64,000 nt of DNA from Tetrapyrgos nigripes (GCA_013368315.1 JAACJM010000038.1:310001-374000), one strand, 5' to 3'. Shown: positions 23,097 through 33,613, counted from the first letter of the stretch. Notes: a model not told the origin generated them from the letters alone. Translations and numbers: made by a program.

Positions 23097-23357
23097 TCAT
23101 GCAGCTCCTATAGACGAAAGGCTAAGGGAAGAACATGTTTCAGTAGCGAACAACACGAAAGCGAAAAAAATACGAACCTAGATACAATGATAGAACCTGA
23201 GATGACAACTAGAGCTTGAGAGGGGACAGCGTCAGTCATAAACTGGATAGAGATGAGGATGAATGACACACCTGGGCTATAAAGAGATGAAATACTGCAA
23301 GAACACATAGCAGGTCAGCTAAAGATGCGGACGAATTGAGATGTGACGACTCACCAT
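23097..23357 (-). CDS. Possible 30-residue microprotein, three exons
   Basis: The ATG at 23357 is followed directly by GTGAGT, making a start-codon-only exon (23355-23357). An acceptor CTATCCAG leads to 23178-23242. A second intron begins GTTCGT and ends CCCTTAG, and the last exon is 23097-23121. Phases agree and the sum is 31 codons including the stop. The product would be hydrophobic in the middle (ALVVISGSIIVSSL) and could be a tail-anchored or small membrane subunit. I do not recognise it. Three short exons in frame can arise by chance, so this is tentative. Confidence 0.25.
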
Positions 23358-23941
23358 GAAGACAGACACCGGCAGACAACCTCAATCATTCCATTCCATA
23401 CTTCCCTTGAGGATCAACAATGATTGACGAAGAGACTTGACGCAGCCCCAGAACGTGCAGTATAGCGGACGAGATAGAGGTGGAGGGCAAAAGAAACGCT
23501 GAGTAACGATGTTGTTGAGGAAAGAAAGGGTGCGAGAAACCAACGTTTTCGCGTCGATTTGATCATGAAAATTTTCCAGCTCCGATTAAAATCAGTCCCG
23601 TGACCGCGACACGTCACCTCTTGGCGCTCGCTTCACGGTCATTGACTGCGGGCACTACAACTACAAGGCGCTCCAGGCCCAGCGCTCATCGTGAACGTCG
23701 TCGACAGGTACAACTTTCTTGATTACAATTCAGATATTGATTTCTTGTACTTCCTCGTTCCTGCACTCAACTTACTGAATCATTTAAGTCTTGTAACCTC
23801 CAATGGTGATGGTGAGTCATCGACAACTTCCTGTTACTAACGACAATGACATCCGTATCAGTTGCTGCTTGGTCGCTGCAGAGCTACTACGTGCTTCACA
23901 AAGGCAAGGGTTTGTCAGACTGAGAATGTCCTTACCTTGTC

Positions 23942-24076
23942 TATACACCCATACTAACCCATACTGACCCATACTTCCATACAAAATATGTATGGAACAT
24001 TTTGACGAGATTTTGGCAAAATGTGTATGAAAAGGTATGGGCCCCATACCCTCCATACCCTCCATACCTTCCATAC
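23942..24076. repeat. CCATAC/GTATGG motif array, right
   Basis: Second array of the same hexamer in both orientations, including three consecutive CCATACCCT-type units near 24047-24070. It lies close to the right-hand inverted repeat of the candidate element. Confidence 0.8.
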
Positions 24077-24160
24077 AGTTGCGAGTTTGCTGATGCGCTT
24101 AAAATGGCAGTGTGACAGGCATCACATGACGTCTAAAGAAGAATGATGTCCGCTACCTTC

Positions 24161-24653
24161 ACGGCGGGGGTTAGTGCATATTTGTCCGCCATTCTTACAT
24201 TGGCGTAAATCTCAACTATTTCGGGCGGGATTTGCCTGGTAAATCACTATGGTATTTGTTAGGGATTTCAGGCAAAAAGAGCTGAAGTATTTTTCCAAGT
24301 ATCTTTTCACCAGATATGTGTGCTATTCTTGGCACAAAACCTGATAGTAAAAGGCGTGGTATTTCAAGAGGTGTGAAAAACTCCAAAAAAAACTGCTCAA
24401 GCCATTGCGTCAGTGTAACCATTTTTGTTCTAGTTTTTCACACCAATTGAAATATGATTTATTTTTTCTATTTATTTTGTGCCAACATCACTGACATATT
24501 TGGTGAAAAGAAACCCAAAAAAATACATCAGCTTTTTTTGCCTGAAATCTGCAGCAAATACTATTCTGATTCCCAGAGCAAATCCCACCACAAATACTCG
24601 AGATTTACCCCAATGTAAGAATGGCGGACAAATATGCACTAACCCCCGCCGTG
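24161..24653. mobile_element. 493-bp foldback (MITE-like) element
   Basis: The ends CACGGCGGGGGTTAGTGCAT and their complement are near-perfect for at least 54 bp. The similarity continues more loosely to the centre, so each arm is about 235 bp and the whole element can fold on itself. The triplet CTT precedes the left end and follows the right end, consistent with a 3-bp target-site duplication. CAC termini plus a 3-bp duplication fit CACTA-like or related elements. No coding capacity. The element sits exactly at the right border of the inverted-repeat unit at 22298-24160. Confidence 0.85.
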
Positions 24654-24794
24654 CTTACTCATGAGTCATCGGGCGGCATGAGTGGGCGGGCGTCCGCGTG
24701 ATCTTTCAACGGCCGTACTGCGCCGTACTGCTTGCTCCCTCCGTCGACGCGTAGAAATGCTGGTTTCTTCTTCTCTACGACCTGCTGAGTTGAC

Positions 24795-26728
24795 ATGGAA
24801 CGTATCACAGCAGACAGCCCTCGCTTTTCTCACTACTACCACCTTCACCAAGCTCTCTGGAGTAATGCGAAGACATCCACAGCTTTTCAGAAACAAATAT
24901 ACGACGTGGAAAATGTAGAAGCTCTTCGTTCTCGTATTAGGGCATCAAACACGCATCCTGGCTTGTCAAAGGAACATCTCCAGAATTTCCGTCTCACAAC
25001 CTCCAAAACAACTCTTAATACATTCCGTTTGGAAGCCGACTCCAAAGCGTTCCTACAACCCACCGGGAAGTACCTCACAAAAGGAATCTTGATCAGAGAG
25101 TGGTTTGAAACTGCGTATGCGAGGATGCTCAGTCTTGCAGGTGCAGAAAAGCAGCGGTGTTTCGTGATTTCTGGCGGTACTGGTGTCGGTGCGTATACTG
25201 AAGTTCTGAAACACTGACGCGTTTCTGACTTCTTTACTCCAGGGAAAACACATTACCTGCAATATATTCTCCTTAGACGTCTTTTGGATGGAAAAGCGAC
25301 TACCATTCAATTTGACCCGGCAAATATCTTCTGGTTCCGAGCAGATGGAGTGTTTGTCGTGCATAGTTGGAGTCACCCTGACTTGCTGTCCAACCTATTG
25401 ACCAACACGCACCTTATACATTTGTTGGATGTCCAACTGGGTCCGACGGACGTGGTGCTCCAGGCTGTGGGTGTAATGGTTGCTACATCATCTCCATGCG
25501 ACCTTGCTTCGACCTACAAGTGGATGGATAGACAAGTGCCAACTGGATGCATACTCTGGACAGAACCTTTGACATGGGAGGAGACTTATGTCGTATGGTG
25601 AGTACAGTCACTTAGCTAAAGGTTATTGCTTGTCACCGACTTTGTCGCAGCAAACACTTTGCACCTCCATTCTTCAAGACCGAGGGTCTCGCCGACATAG
25701 CCCGTGTTTTCCTCAAATACGGACCATCCGTCAGCGTCTGCCTTAATCTCGCCAACTCACCCTCTCGCGAAGTCGAGTACGAGCGCAACATCAGCATAGC
25801 TCTCAACTCCCTCAAGGAAACGTCGCACTGGCTACCTCTTCCCGACTCTGAAGGAGGCTACCCTCGATACATTCCCTTCCTCTTCGGTATCTACCCTCCC
25901 GAAACTCCTTCCAAAGACCGTGACGACTCTACTCTCAACCTCACCAGCCAATGCTTCCCTCTCAGTCCCTACATCGTCGAGCGGCTTTTCAACCTCGCAC
26001 TCAAATTTAATCCATACCAGGGAAAAACGCTCCTCCAAGCTCTAACACGTAACTCTCGTACTAGAGACGCTGCAGAGCACTTTTTCGAGCTCGCCGTCCA
26101 GTATCGTCTGCGCAAAGGGCTACAAGACCAAAAATCACAGCACCAAAACTTTATCCTCAACCCTCTCCCCAACTCGAGCGATGGTCTTCCTACCAACTTC
26201 GTAGGATTTGACAATGGGTTGCCTCCCAAGGTCTATACGTATATCCCTCTACCCGAGTTGCCAGAGGTGATCCAGCGCTACCCTGGCCGTCTCTTAACCC
26301 CATTCCAGACAACTTGGCCCAGCGTCAAACATCTCATGGTCCGTTACCCCAACGACTCGGAATCCGAATTCGGTATTAGTAGCTCGTTACCACCGGTGAA
26401 GGAACCCCATGTATACGTCGTTTATCCTACGCTCCAGGAGAATCCACTGGTACTGCCTGCATTCGAGTTGGAGAAGATTAGAAAGGCTATTCCAGAGGGT
26501 TTCCTTGGGTTTAAGTGGGACAAGTGGTCTTTGATTGTTGTACAGCTTGAGGGGCAATCTGGGGAAGGGGTGAATGATTCGGCTGTGGTATCTGGGGACG
26601 CTGGGGAGAAGAAGTTGGTGGAGGAGTGGACGAAAAGGCTAGAGCAGTTTACGATGACTGTTTCTGCTGATCAACTGTTTGATGTCCATATCGAGCAGAG
26701 GAGCGTCAGGTCGGGGGTTAAGCTCTGA
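24795..26728 (+). CDS. RHS/Crinkler-like P-loop NTPase
   Basis: The model has three exons, 24795-25188, 25243-25597 and 25651-26728, with consistent phases, giving 608 residues. The P-loop GGTGVGKT is at residues 127-134 and is split by intron 1. It is followed by HYLQYILLRRLLDGKATTIQ, the usual continuation in fungal proteins related to retrotransposon-hot-spot and Crinkler NTPases. A later segment, VGVMVATSSPCDLASTYKWM followed by LWTEPLTWEE, matches the family's sensor-like ASSP...W...PW-x-EE pattern. The remaining ~380 residues are the poorly conserved C-terminal region. No LFLAK-type Crinkler N-terminus and no signal peptide are visible. Members are often found near mobile elements, as here. 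The molecular role in basidiomycetes is not established. The family call comes from motif recall, and the gene looks intact. Confidence 0.72.
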
Positions 26729-27134
26729 GGCCTGGGCCTAGTCGACGTGTCGACGTATGCGTGCTACAGCCTGCAGGCGTGGACTCTCCATATGCTATAT
26801 TCATAACTGGAGTTCTGGGACGACGAGGCGTATGCTTGTCTAGTTTATTACTAAGTAATACTTCTATCTATCACTATCTATATCCTTGGCTTACCCTTAC
26901 TCGTACACTATCTACACAGATAATTTTCCTCAGCTACATAGATAATACTTGACTTACGCAGCATGGTCCCTTCGGGTTGTTGAAGCAAAGAACTGAAAGA
27001 GTGCAAGCCTAGCACATTACACTGCTGGACCCCATGGATTGTTGCCCCTGGCGAGTGAATGGACCTTGCCATTGTGCCACTCAGATATCGCAAGAAGTTG
27101 ATTGTCTTCTCGTTGGGGTCTATGTATCACTATT
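26729..27134. other. Intergenic, no gene seen
   Basis: Spacer of about 400 bp after the NTPase gene. AT-rich words near 26840-26940 may mark the polyadenylation region. No supported frame. Confidence 0.5.
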
Positions 27135-27286
27135 CACTGCGGACATGAGGCCACATACACACCGGGAATAACGATTGCGAAACCTTTGTAAAACGGTTCA
27201 ATCTCGAAATCCGATTGGCTATTATCGTTTTACAAAGGTTGTGCAATCATTATTCACAGTGTGTATACGGCCTCATGTCCGCAGCG
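27135..27286. repeat. 152-bp palindromic hairpin element
   Basis: The left arm at 27135-27195, starting CACTGCGGACATGAGGCC and ending CCTTTGTAAAACG, is matched inverted by 27226-27286 with few mismatches. The loop is 30 nt. It is a miniature foldback. Flanking duplications are unclear. It lies about 180 bp upstream of the next gene's start and could form a stem in its promoter region. Confidence 0.85.
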
Positions 27287-27380
27287 ATTACTGCTTTGGG
27301 GCTTCCCCAAGTGCTTTATCTTGTCTTTTGTCTTCATCCATAACTGGATCAAGGTCAAACAGTGCCACAGCGCGAAATCC

Positions 27381-27390
27381 TTATATACCT
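27381..27390 (+). promoter_or_regulatory. TATA box of the MYND gene
   Basis: TTATATACCT lies about 80 bp upstream of the start codon at 27466 and downstream of the palindrome. Confidence 0.45.
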
Positions 27391-27465
27391 ATACAGCCCT
27401 TTCTTGATCGATCCTGTCATAAAACATCCGTCGTTCCCGTCCAACCAGCTCTACTCTCTTTTGCA

Positions 27466-29592
27466 ATGGTATGTAACTCAGTGATCTTCCACGATTGTGA
27501 GCGGTCAGCTTACCTTAAGCCGTCCTAGATACCTGTGTTCTGGGGTTCTCGTACCGTGTCTTTGACCTGGGAAGAGAGTGAACAGCTCGTTAGCTATTAT
27601 ATCGAAGCCAGCTTAAATATACCCTCTACATCAGAAGCCTACCATCTTCTTCAATCCTGTCCTCCTTCAGTATCTTTCGATTTCTGCGACCCGAGCAAGC
27701 AGTGGCAGGACGCACTGTATGCACTCTCCATCACATCACTTCTTTTCGAGTTCACGAGCTACGATGGTCAGACTGGGACAAAACCTTTTCCTCCTTCAGT
27801 GGCACAGAAAATCCAATCCGAATGGTCAAAAACCCTTTGTCCTTGGATTACTGCGTTTATCGAGGAATGCCTTCTACAACAACCTCCAAAACACCGAGTC
27901 TTTGCTTGGAAATTTAGAGAGCAGGTGTGCTGGACGATTTCTGCTTTGGGCATCGTTGAAATGCTGTGCGAACCATCCCCTGGCTCAGTATCATTTGCCA
28001 GTCAACTTTTGACGGACACGCCCGAGTTTGTTCGTCTCTATGCTAGATTTTGGTTGTACCTCCTGGAAACCGAGCATCCGGCCGCAACGACTGCTGGATA
28101 CTTCATCCGTGCAGTTGCGAATGCTTCTGAATCCTCTATCGAGGTGGAGGATCGTATTGCTCTCATTGCGGATATCCCAAAATCCATCAAGATCATGGTT
28201 CGCTATGTCACTGGTGGGGCTGGTGCGATGCCGCTGACCTACGCTGCATTCTCCACGGTCATTGGGATCTTGTGTAGCATTGTCAGCGCACGAAGAGATG
28301 ATTTCGTCCGAAGAACCGATGATTTACTCGCCCGAAAACTCATTCCTCGACTTTGTCGCTTCTTTAAACGACTCAGACCTATCAATGATTCGTCCTGGAG
28401 CCTCAAGATGAGGATGATCCTAACAGACAATTATAAAGTCATCGCGGAGAACTTGCTGCTATTGTTTGGATCTTTATTCGTCAGACGTGGTCCTCCTGCT
28501 GTTATCGCTGCTCTGAAGAGAGATCTCCTCCTTTCGATAGCGCAAGCTTCATGGGTCTTCCATCTTCCGTTCCTAGATCCCGACGATGAACGGAACCGTC
28601 TTCAATTAGGATATCGTTCCCTTGCCATTGTTCGATTGTTGGGCGAGATTCACAGCTCATTCGTCTATCATGGTGTCTTCCACATGTTCATTGCTGCGCA
28701 CAAGAGAGTTCTGTCCAAGTGTCCGGAATCCTTTATCCAGTTCTGCATAACAGCTCAAGGACAACTTGAATCTCGCAGGCGCTCAGACTCAGAGTTCACT
28801 GTGATATATAGATTATGGACGGAAACGCATACTGTAGCTCACAAATTGCACGAAAGCTACCAGAGATTCAAGGAGGATCCATTCAACAATGGATGTGCGA
28901 ATCATCAGGCGAGTGAATATATGTACCTCTCAAATTTCAAGCCCGTTGAATTGCTAAAATCTGTTTGATGTGTGATTAGTGCCCGAATGAGCTGGGTAGT
29001 GCTGGACCAATTTCTGGCATGAAGAAGTGTTCACGATGTCAAACTGCTGTATATTGCTCTAGAAACTGCCAGAAGGCTCACTGGCCAGAGCACCGCGAAG
29101 GCCAGTGCGATGAATGGTTTGAACAGGTATCGGAGGTAAGTTACCTGCCTTTCGAAATCAAGGTTTCATGCTAACTAACTTCCCAAACTCCAGCTTTCGC
29201 AGTTGGGCTTGCCTGTGGCATACACAACGCTAGATAAAGACTTCTTCCAGTTCCTAATTACAGAGGAATGGAACGAAAGGCAGGGTTTATTACACCGAAT
29301 GCGTGGCAACTCCAGATCTCCGTCCCGGCCATCTTTCATGAGTCTCGACTTCAGATTTGGCTATAGACCGAAGGTGTCACTGAAAAGCTTCAGTGATTAC
29401 AGGCGGATGGGTCAGGAAGATCCCTTTTTCCTTCCGGAGGAGGAATTGGATAAGATCTGGCAGGAGAGAAAGGAGAGTGGGTTTCAGCAAGTCAACGCTC
29501 ATGCGATCTTCAAAGGCAACGGCTGCGAGGACAGAGTCTCGATAATCCTGATACTACAGGTCTCGAGTGACGCCGTTATACGGAGGCGATAA
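27466..29592 (+). CDS. MYND-type zinc finger protein
   Basis: The model has exons 27466-27468 (the ATG alone), 27529-28908, 28980-29135 and 29194-29592, giving 645 residues. The first 450 residues are alpha-helical in character without a named domain. A MYND finger occupies about 457-504 (CANHQC, then KKCSRCQTAVYCSRNCQKAH and a final H...C), and its exon 3 is bounded by phase-0 introns. MYND fingers bind proline-rich partner peptides, and large families of such proteins exist in mushrooms. The second intron is of GC-AG type (CAG|GCGAGT...TTAG). A GT donor two bases on would give an immediate stop. Starting at the later in-frame GTG/ATG codons would lose the IPVFWGS start, so the start-codon-only exon is preferred but unproven. 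Confidence 0.75.
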
Positions 29593-29712
29593 TAAGTGTG
29601 ACTTGGATAGCATTCAGGAAATAGTGTTGCGTCGTTTTGGTATTCTACTCGTATGATACAAACAATGGATAGGATACTCTATAAACATATATGTACGTAT
29701 ACAATTCTACAA

Positions 29713-31053
29713 TCACTTCTCATCCGCAAAAGGATAGTCTGTGTATCCCTTCCCACTCGTATCGCCACTAAGATAGAAGGTCGATCTGTCGTACGGTGTC
29801 ATGGGAATGTTTTTTCTCGAATCGTTTGGGGAAGTCCGGCTATAAATCGAGAAAAAGTCAGACAAGTAGTCATGAGCAGAGTTTCAGAATCAAAATATCG
29901 TAGCATAAAACTCACATTCGAAATGAAATGCCGACCAAAGGCTATCAACTGTCCCTCCTTCGTCGCCTTGCTACGCTCGGCCTGCTTCAATGCCGTCTCG
30001 CGATCGTAGTTTCCAGCACTAATCATGGGTCGAGGGAGCCATATATCCCTTACAAAGTCGTTGGATTGGTTTACTTCTGAGCCCGGATCGGATTTTGAGC
30101 GATGGCCTTTCACGGCTGATTCGATAGCATGAATGTAGGCGAAGTCTTTATAGCGAGATTTAATTTCGGAAATAAGGTAAGAAAATGTTGGGATGGGGTC
30201 TTTCATACCAATGTTTGTCAAAATAATACGTCGTGCGGGTGGTCAATTCATGAGAAAGGGCGATTTTTGACCCGGGAAACTCGCCTTGGAAAGTTGTCCA
30301 CGGACCGATCCTGAGCCCAGTCTTCTCCTCTCCAACGGCATTGACGACTGCGTCGATCACTTCCAACGCAAACCTACACCTATTCTCCACGCTACCACCA
30401 TACTCATCATTACGCTTGTTACTGACGTCTTGCAAAAACTAATCAATCAAATATCCATTAGCCCCATGAACCTCTAAATCGTCGAATCCTGCTTTATTCA
30501 CGGCATCAGACGCAGTGTACCGCAATACAAGACGAACTCGTTGATCTCGTCTTTGGTGAGGGGTCTTGGACGAGGCTCTGGTTTAGCACAGAGAGGGATG
30601 TCGGAGGCACTGACGAGATCGAAAGAGGGATCAAGCTCTTTCAATGTTTGGACATCTGCCGTACGACCGAGGGCCCAGAGCTGGAGAAAGATGTAAGAAC
30701 CTTTGGAATGGACAGCGTTGACAATCTGTGATGAAATGTCAGGGAGACGCGTTCGAAACACGACAAGCCTCACTTCTTTCCAGGCAGAAATCTGTTCATC
30801 ACTATAAGTCCCCGGTACATTTTCATAACCTCCCGCCTCGACTCTCTTAGCGACAAAGGTCGCTTCAGTTATCAATAGTGTTCCTGGAATATTACCACGC
30901 TGAGAGTAGTAGTCCTCTCATCATCGGGTTTTGGGGAATGTTCGTCTGCCTCGTAGATATAACCCGAGTGAGAGGGGCTAAGATGACCTGGTGCGCATGG
31001 TGCAGTGCACATCGACCGACTTTTATGGGGGTAAAGAGACTCAGCGGAGGCAT
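29713..31053 (-). pseudogene. Old Yellow Enzyme (FMN ene-reductase) pseudogene
   Basis: OYE-family enzymes are NAD(P)H-dependent FMN flavoproteins that reduce activated alkenes. The family order is plain on the minus strand: SLFTPIKVG and ILAPLTR at the N-terminus, GTLLITEATFVAKR, GSYIFLQLWALGR, LVSASDIPL, RPLTKDEI, EVHGANGYLID (the His/Asn substrate-binding pair), [48 protein letters not shown] and a C-terminal GYTDYPFA. At least four lesions break it: frame changes after the LTR motif (near 30950), a frameshift near 30520, a TAG in place of the conserved Gln after LID (near 30440), and an extra A in a homopolymer near 29815. Introns are still recognisable. It is convergent with the MYND gene. 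Confidence 0.88.
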
Positions 31054-31453
31054 ACCAGTTGAGATCTGGGTCGTTATAGAAAGTCTGTAAACGAGAAGTA
31101 ATGCCAATCACGGCTATGATTAAAAGCTTTCGCAAAGAATTGGACGTCACCATGAACATCACTGCAGTATCCTCTTCAGCGAGAAATTTTCCCAACGGGC
31201 CTGACATCATCGTACCAACATGTGACGACGTCGAGTGGTTCTAAAGCAATAATAGAGGCCTCAGGCTGGAACATAGAGTACTCACAGTACTTATCCATCG
31301 ATGAAATGAGTGCTCTGAGCAGGTAGGTGATGGTTGAGAAGAAAGACGTGAAAGGAACGTGACCGCGTCAGGGCGCGGAGTTTGAAAAAAGTTGATCGCA
31401 ATTTTGACCATCAACCACCACAGCGCTAAGGCTCCATCGGTATCCAGATATCC

Positions 31454-32954
31454 ATGCTACCTTCAGAGCTCACAGATGCTGTTATAGACTGCCTTCAAGA
31501 CTACCCCTCAGATCTCAAAACATGCTCCCTCGTCTGCCATGACTGGCTTCCCCGGGCTCGTACTAATCTTTTTCATGATTTCACCTTTCCTCCGCACAAC
31601 TCGACTCTTTCTTCCGACCCAGACTCCAAAAAGACAAAAATGGCAGTCAAGGCTGTTGTAGACGTGATGACCAATATGATAGACCTGGCAACAAAGTTTG
31701 ATCTTGGTTCCCCTATACCTGCCCTTGTCAAAAACTTGACTGTAGATGGCAGGGGAAGCCGGGTTCTCCTAGATATCTATAACACCGGTTTCCTCAGTCA
31801 ACTGCCTTTCACGGGTCTACTACACATCTCAATCTATCATTGCGACAGCGAGACCTATGCGTACACTCCTTCTCAGCGTTGTTTGCAGCGAAAGTCTCTT
31901 GAAGGCTTGCTCGAGAAGAATCTACACTTGAAGTCACTGGGAATCCGTAGGGTGTGGTTCGAGAGGATCGATGACCTACTTGGGATAGTGGAGGACTCGA
32001 CAAATGTCTCTCATCCTCACTTTCGGTCTCTTACATTGGACACCATCGATGTCGTTGAAATGGAGTCCGGAGCAGATCTGCACGTTCCATTGCCAATCAG
32101 TGCTTGGCAGAACCAGGGTGGTGTCATCGGATTGAATCACGCTCACGGCGGTGCCCATGCGCATGTCAGCACAGGCCTTGTACATCTACCTGGCTCGTCA
32201 ACGTACCTTCACATCTCCGAGCTGAAATTTTTGGGAAACATGCCATGGCTACCCATAGAATTACTCTGCACTCTCGCAAACAGACTTTTGGATTCTTCAC
32301 ACCCCCAGGACTCCGATCCCGAGATTGCAAAGCCTCATAGCATAGGCTCGGTTCATACTGTCAGCGTCTTTGACGTGAACACTTTGGATGCCTACGTCGG
32401 TATTTTCAGGACGTGGGGGGCCTCTATCAGTTGTTTGAAGGTGGAATTGAGGCCAGGTAGGCGTCATAGCTGTATCTCCACTGTCCTAATTACTAAACGA
32501 ATGCGTCTGTTTCGCAGTGATAAACGACATGCACAGTCCTGACGCCGCGAAATCATTCCCAGTTCTCGACCATGTAACCCATCTCGAGTTGTACACCGAT
32601 ATCAAGACTCGCAAATACGACCTCAAACTCGAGGTCTTCACGTCCTGCATGTCCAAATTCCTTCCTCATTTCCCTCACTTGAAGAAGCTCTCGCTCGTGC
32701 GTGTGCCAGCTTCCGGTCACCGTGACTGGCGTACAGCTCGTTCCAGTTTGAGTAAAACGACTAGTAGGCTCGCATGGATAGAAGCGGACACGAACCATGA
32801 TCAGGTCCTCGAAGATTTGTCAGAGGCTGAACTGCAGAAGGCGTTGGGGTTACTACGGCTTAGTGTGAAATTGGAGAAGTCTCTGAAGGAGATACTCGTG
32901 GAGTTGGACGAGCGCCGGAGTGGAATGAGTTTTGAGTACGCAATTGAAGATTAG
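31454..32954 (+). CDS. F-box protein
   Basis: Two exons, 31454-32456 and 32518-32954, joined in phase 1, give 479 residues. The N-terminal 40 residues (MLPSELTDAVIDCLQDYPS, then LKTCSLVCHDWLPRAR) are a fungal F-box, which would dock the protein to Skp1 in an SCF ubiquitin ligase. The rest has regularly spaced Leu-rich segments (LPHLEL-like stretches near LDHVTHLELYTD and HFPHLKKLSLVRV), consistent with degenerate leucine-rich repeats used as the substrate-binding part. The start is the first ATG after stops and lies immediately before the F-box. F-box/LRR proteins of this kind are greatly expanded in Agaricomycetes. Substrate unknown. Confidence 0.85.
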
Positions 32955-33297
32955 ACTTGGGTTAGAGGACTCGGCTTGAAATTATGACGAGTTGGGGCTC
33001 CTTGGACTCACAGGACGGTCTTTTGGTGGGCAGACCTTTGAATCGTCCATGCTGCGACTATATTTGGTCGCTGCTTTTCTCTAGATACCCTTTTCTTTCA
33101 ACTTCACCAGTATCGAGATTAGGCACGATGACTACCAATAACAACTATTAGTATTACGACTATAACCAATGACTTGGAATCCTCCATAGCACCAGAAAAC
33201 GTTCAGCTCAGCTGTAGTTTACTTGTTAGGAATGAATCTGAGTTGTGATGCGTACTAGTTGACTCACCACAAAACAAGAGAGTGATACAGGCTCAAC

Positions 33298-33613
33298 TTA
33301 GTACCCTTCAGGTTTGCAGGTATCGTCGCAAAATACGTCGCTAGCAGGAGACTTGCAAAGAGTGCATCGGCAGTAGAGCTCGCATTGAGCTTGGTCGCAA
33401 GTAACATCTGCACACTTGTTCAAGCAGTCGGATACGAGGCCAGCGCAAAGTGCGCGGCTCTAAAGAGAAAAAAGGAGAATGGTAAGGCGACGAAACGAAG
33501 GAGTCTTGGACACGGAGAGACTTGAACAGAGCACACACCTCGAGAGCAGGAGAAGCATAGACAGCACCGGACAGACAGGCTGCGACGAAGGCGACGATCA
33601 AGCGGTATTGCAT
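33298..33613 (-). CDS. Small secreted cysteine-rich protein (78 aa, 10 Cys)
   Basis: Two exons read right to left, 33539-33613 and 33298-33459, with a GT-AG phase-0 intron. The N-terminus MQYRLIVAFVAACLSGAVYA is a clear signal peptide. The mature ~58 residues contain ten cysteines with the spacing C6C3C4C4C3C1C2C9C4C (numbers are residues between cysteines), starting RALCAGLVSDCLNKCADVTC. Ten cysteines in so short a chain imply up to five disulfides. It lacks the CC doublets of hydrophobins and is not a recognised family. It could be a defensin-like or effector-type protein. The simple unspliced frame through exon 1 would lose this pattern, so the spliced model is strongly favoured. Confidence 0.75.

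Larger units (their letters stand above)
22298..24160. mobile_element. Candidate DNA transposon with terminal inverted repeats and subterminal CCATAC arrays
   Basis: The outer 38 bases at 22298 (AAGGTAGCGGACATCATTCT, then TCTTTGGACGTCACGTG) recur inverted at the right edge ending at 24160, with only two differences. A second inverted pair, GC(C/G)GCATCAGCAAA(T/C)TC, lies further in at about 22696 and 24100. The left arm carries about 300 extra bases between these two matches. Just inside are dense arrays of CCATAC and its complement. I find no transposase and no clear target-site duplication. The right edge abuts a separate foldback element, which may hide the duplication. Two inverted solo repeats are the alternative. 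Confidence 0.55.
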
